Virus record (IMG/VR): IMGVR_UViG_3300012000_000021
Location: 1 to 54,258 of that record
From: a virus
Length of the DNA: 54,258 nt
Strand: one strand, 5' to 3'
Below are positions 52,813 to 54,258 of this stretch, one piece after another. Below the pieces are notes generated by a model. It was not told where the DNA came from. It saw only the letters and a program-made list of their open reading frames with translations, and ran no database searches. Both the position numbers and the translations under genes were made by a program. The first letter of the stretch is position 1. The number at the start of each line of letters is the position of its first letter.

Positions 52813-54258
52813 TTAATCTTCTATTGCTTCAGAGATAATCTTAGTGACAGTCTCTTCACGGATTGGATTAGGGAACTCTTTGAGTGCCTGAGCGCGATCT
52901 CCAAAGATTGCAGAGAGCACTCCACCAGAAGATTGACGGCTTGCAGTGATCTGAATGAACTCCTTGTTCTGATCCATCTCATTGACATTGCCCACTAATT
53001 TTAGAAGACGATCGATCTCTTGGGACAGATTTGGATCTGCGTATCCACCATTCATTTCCTCTGCAAATCGCATAAAAGCAACTCTCTGCCCCTGCATTTC
53101 GATAATTGCAGTCAGTAGTGACTTGAGTTGATCTTTAGTCTTTACCTCTACTGGAAGATTAAATGCACATGTATTTTGCGGTTTGAACGCTGGGCAGTTA
53201 GATGCAACAAAGCATGTATCGCATTGGCGAAGGGAGGTCTGCTGTGTTTGAACAACAGGAACATCCATGAGAATGTCTTTGCCATCATCATCAGTTTCGA
53301 CTATTGTCTTCATTTTGAATCCAAAGACAGGCAAGTTTGTCATCTCTTCAGGGGCTCTTTCTACTGATCCACTACGCTCCACTTTCCTCCCTTCTGCTCC
53401 ACTGTTATCAGAAGCGGACAGATCTAATCCCATCAACCCCGTCATGAACTCATCGCTATTATCAGATAAGTTAGTGTCTTTACCACCATCAATGATGTGG
53501 AAGTTGGGGGTCTTCTTGTCCATGGATTCCTCTAGTTTCTTGTATGACCAGACAGCAACTCTAGTTGCTTCAAGGGTACTATCTTTAACAAACTCTGAAT
53601 AGTCTAGCCCAGCCTTCTCCACAATGTTCTTGTAGCGAGGTCGTGCCTGATCCTTCATCTTCTTCGGGTAACGCACCAAGCGTGCCCCATCCCAGATGAT
53701 CGTCTCACCTCTACGCATGGGCGATAGCCATGACAATGTGCTGGCTGTGACAAATGGTATGGATCTTAGGTTGTCTGGTTTGGCACATCCGAGGGCGTGG
53801 TAGTTGACTTTGAACTGGTTGGAGTAAGTCCTTGTTACGGCGGCCAAGTTAGTTACTGATTCGATCTCGTCATGAGGTATAGCCACATTGTGGAACTTTT
53901 TTGACATCTCTGCCAACTTACTCTGTCCATACTCTTCATGCCAGATGACCCATAGTTTAGGGTCGTTACTGAAGAAGGGACGCTGCGCTTCTATCCATTC
54001 AAGGCCGAGTATTTGTGAGTCAAACTCAAGGAATCCTTCAGCACGATCTGCATTGTTTACAAGAAACTCCTGGTAGTCAGCGGCCAAGTCAATTAGTTCC
54101 TCACGAGATAGCCCAGCCTTGTCAGCCTGTGACGCCCCTGATTCGATGTAGACCTTGGTCTCTGGATCAAAGTGCTCGCTTATAAGCCAGATCTTAGTCT
54201 TTGGAAGACCACGCTTGCGAAGACCCCAAAAGTTGAGTCCCATCGACTCAACCTTCAT
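52813..54258 (-). CDS. TGT/DpdA-like TIM-barrel protein with Cys cluster (may extend past the right edge)
   Basis: The first ATG visible is at the window edge (54258), so the true start may lie outside. Residues 1-235 resemble tRNA-guanine transglycosylase-like proteins: GFLEFDSQILGLEWIEAQRP, VAIPHDEIESVTNLAAVTRT, VNYHALGCAKPDNLRSIPFV then STLSWLSPMRRGETIIWDG. A linker leads to a cluster RQCDTCFVASNCPAFKPQNT-C (zinc or iron-sulfur) at about 350-372 and a helical end. DpdA-type phage relatives insert 7-deazaguanine bases into DNA, and this could do so. No queuosine-precursor genes are in view. Confidence 0.55.
   Translation of the reverse strand: MKVESMGLNFWGLRKRGLPKTKIWLISEHFDPETKVYIESGASQADKAGLSREELIDLAADYQEFLVNNADRAEGFLEFDSQILGLEWIEAQRPFFSNDPKLWVIWHEEYGQSKLAEMSKKFHNVAIPHDEIESVTNLAAVTRTYSNQFKVNYHALGCAKPDNLRSIPFVTASTLSWLSPMRRGETIIWDGARLVRYPKKMKDQARPRYKNIVEKAGLDYSEFVKDSTLEATRVAVWSYKKLEESMDKKTPNFHIIDGGKDTNLSDNSDEFMTGLMGLDLSASDNSGAEGRKVERSGSVERAPEEMTNLPVFGFKMKTIVETDDDGKDILMDVPVVQTQQTSLRQCDTCFVASNCPAFKPQNTCAFNLPVEVKTKDQLKSLLTAIIEMQGQRVAFMRFAEEMNGGYADPNLSQEIDRLLKLVGNVNEMDQNKEFIQITASRQSSGGVLSAIFGDRAQALKEFPNPIREETVTKIISEAIED

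Overview
This window is part of the genome of a tailed bacteriophage, or a prophage-like relative, whose host is most likely an actinobacterium with moderate to low GC, such as a freshwater lineage. The phage call rests on a large terminase (19471-21051), portal (16974-18710), scaffold-like coiled coil (16070-16843), an N4-gp56-type major capsid protein (14903-16030), long tail-fibre genes, an endolysin, small membrane proteins and a tyrosine integrase. The actinobacterial call rests on a WhiB-family gene (46818-47093), a small zinc ribbon of the DUF7455 type (28432-28632) and a set of apparently leaderless promoters. No tRNA, rRNA or CRISPR array was seen. No DNA polymerase, tape measure or tail tube gene was seen either; these may lie outside the window.

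Layout. 1-36411 is mostly transcribed leftward (minus strand). Reading in that direction from a promoter at 36419-36447, it starts with a run of small, tightly overlapping genes (36411-31267). These include a ParB-like protein, GNAT-type acetyltransferases, two ADP-ribosyltransferase-like proteins, zinc ribbons, a mannose-6-phosphate-isomerase-type cupin and a PD-(D/E)XK-like protein. Next come the endolysin, an HslV-like Ntn hydrolase, holin candidates and a 936-residue secreted Ala/Pro-rich protein. Then follow minor virion proteins, terminase, portal, capsid and adaptor, collagen-like fibres (8190-13257) and FN3/propeller fibres (1-4958). Two plus-strand islands interrupt this run: a glycan cassette (5381-8189: GH130-like propeller, TPR protein, methyltransferase, GT25-like glycosyltransferase) and two zinc-ribbon genes (28855-29144).

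36411-39063 is a divergent control region. It holds two HNH-type nuclease genes on opposite strands, a cluster of TCAGGT repeats, AT-rich tracts and large dyads, and is a candidate origin and/or regulatory centre. 39064-47996 is a rightward operon of about 25 small genes built around a MoxR-type AAA+ ATPase and a protein combining an HExxH motif with a VWA domain. It also encodes an HNH protein, a WhiB protein, two helix-turn-helix proteins and many zinc ribbons. A 260-base gap at 45929-46186 carries three long, perfectly paired, interlocking inverted repeats and looks like a structured RNA. The operon ends in a strong terminator (48076-48111). After it come tandem operator-like dyads, the integrase, a secreted lytic-transglycosylase-like protein and a repeat-bearing protein. 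The right end (50617-54258, leftward) encodes a B12-dependent class II ribonucleotide reductase and a TGT/DpdA-like protein.

The most interesting items are: the interlocking RNA candidate; an N-terminal NL[S/N]xxQF motif shared by many otherwise unrelated small proteins; a GT25-like glycosyltransferase abutting Gly-Thr-rich collagen-like fibres; the phage HslV-like hydrolase; the MoxR/metallopeptidase-VWA pair; a Cys-rich insert inside the integrase catalytic domain; and a 12-base repeat translated in two frames of one gene. All functions are inferred by reading the sequence; no database search was run.
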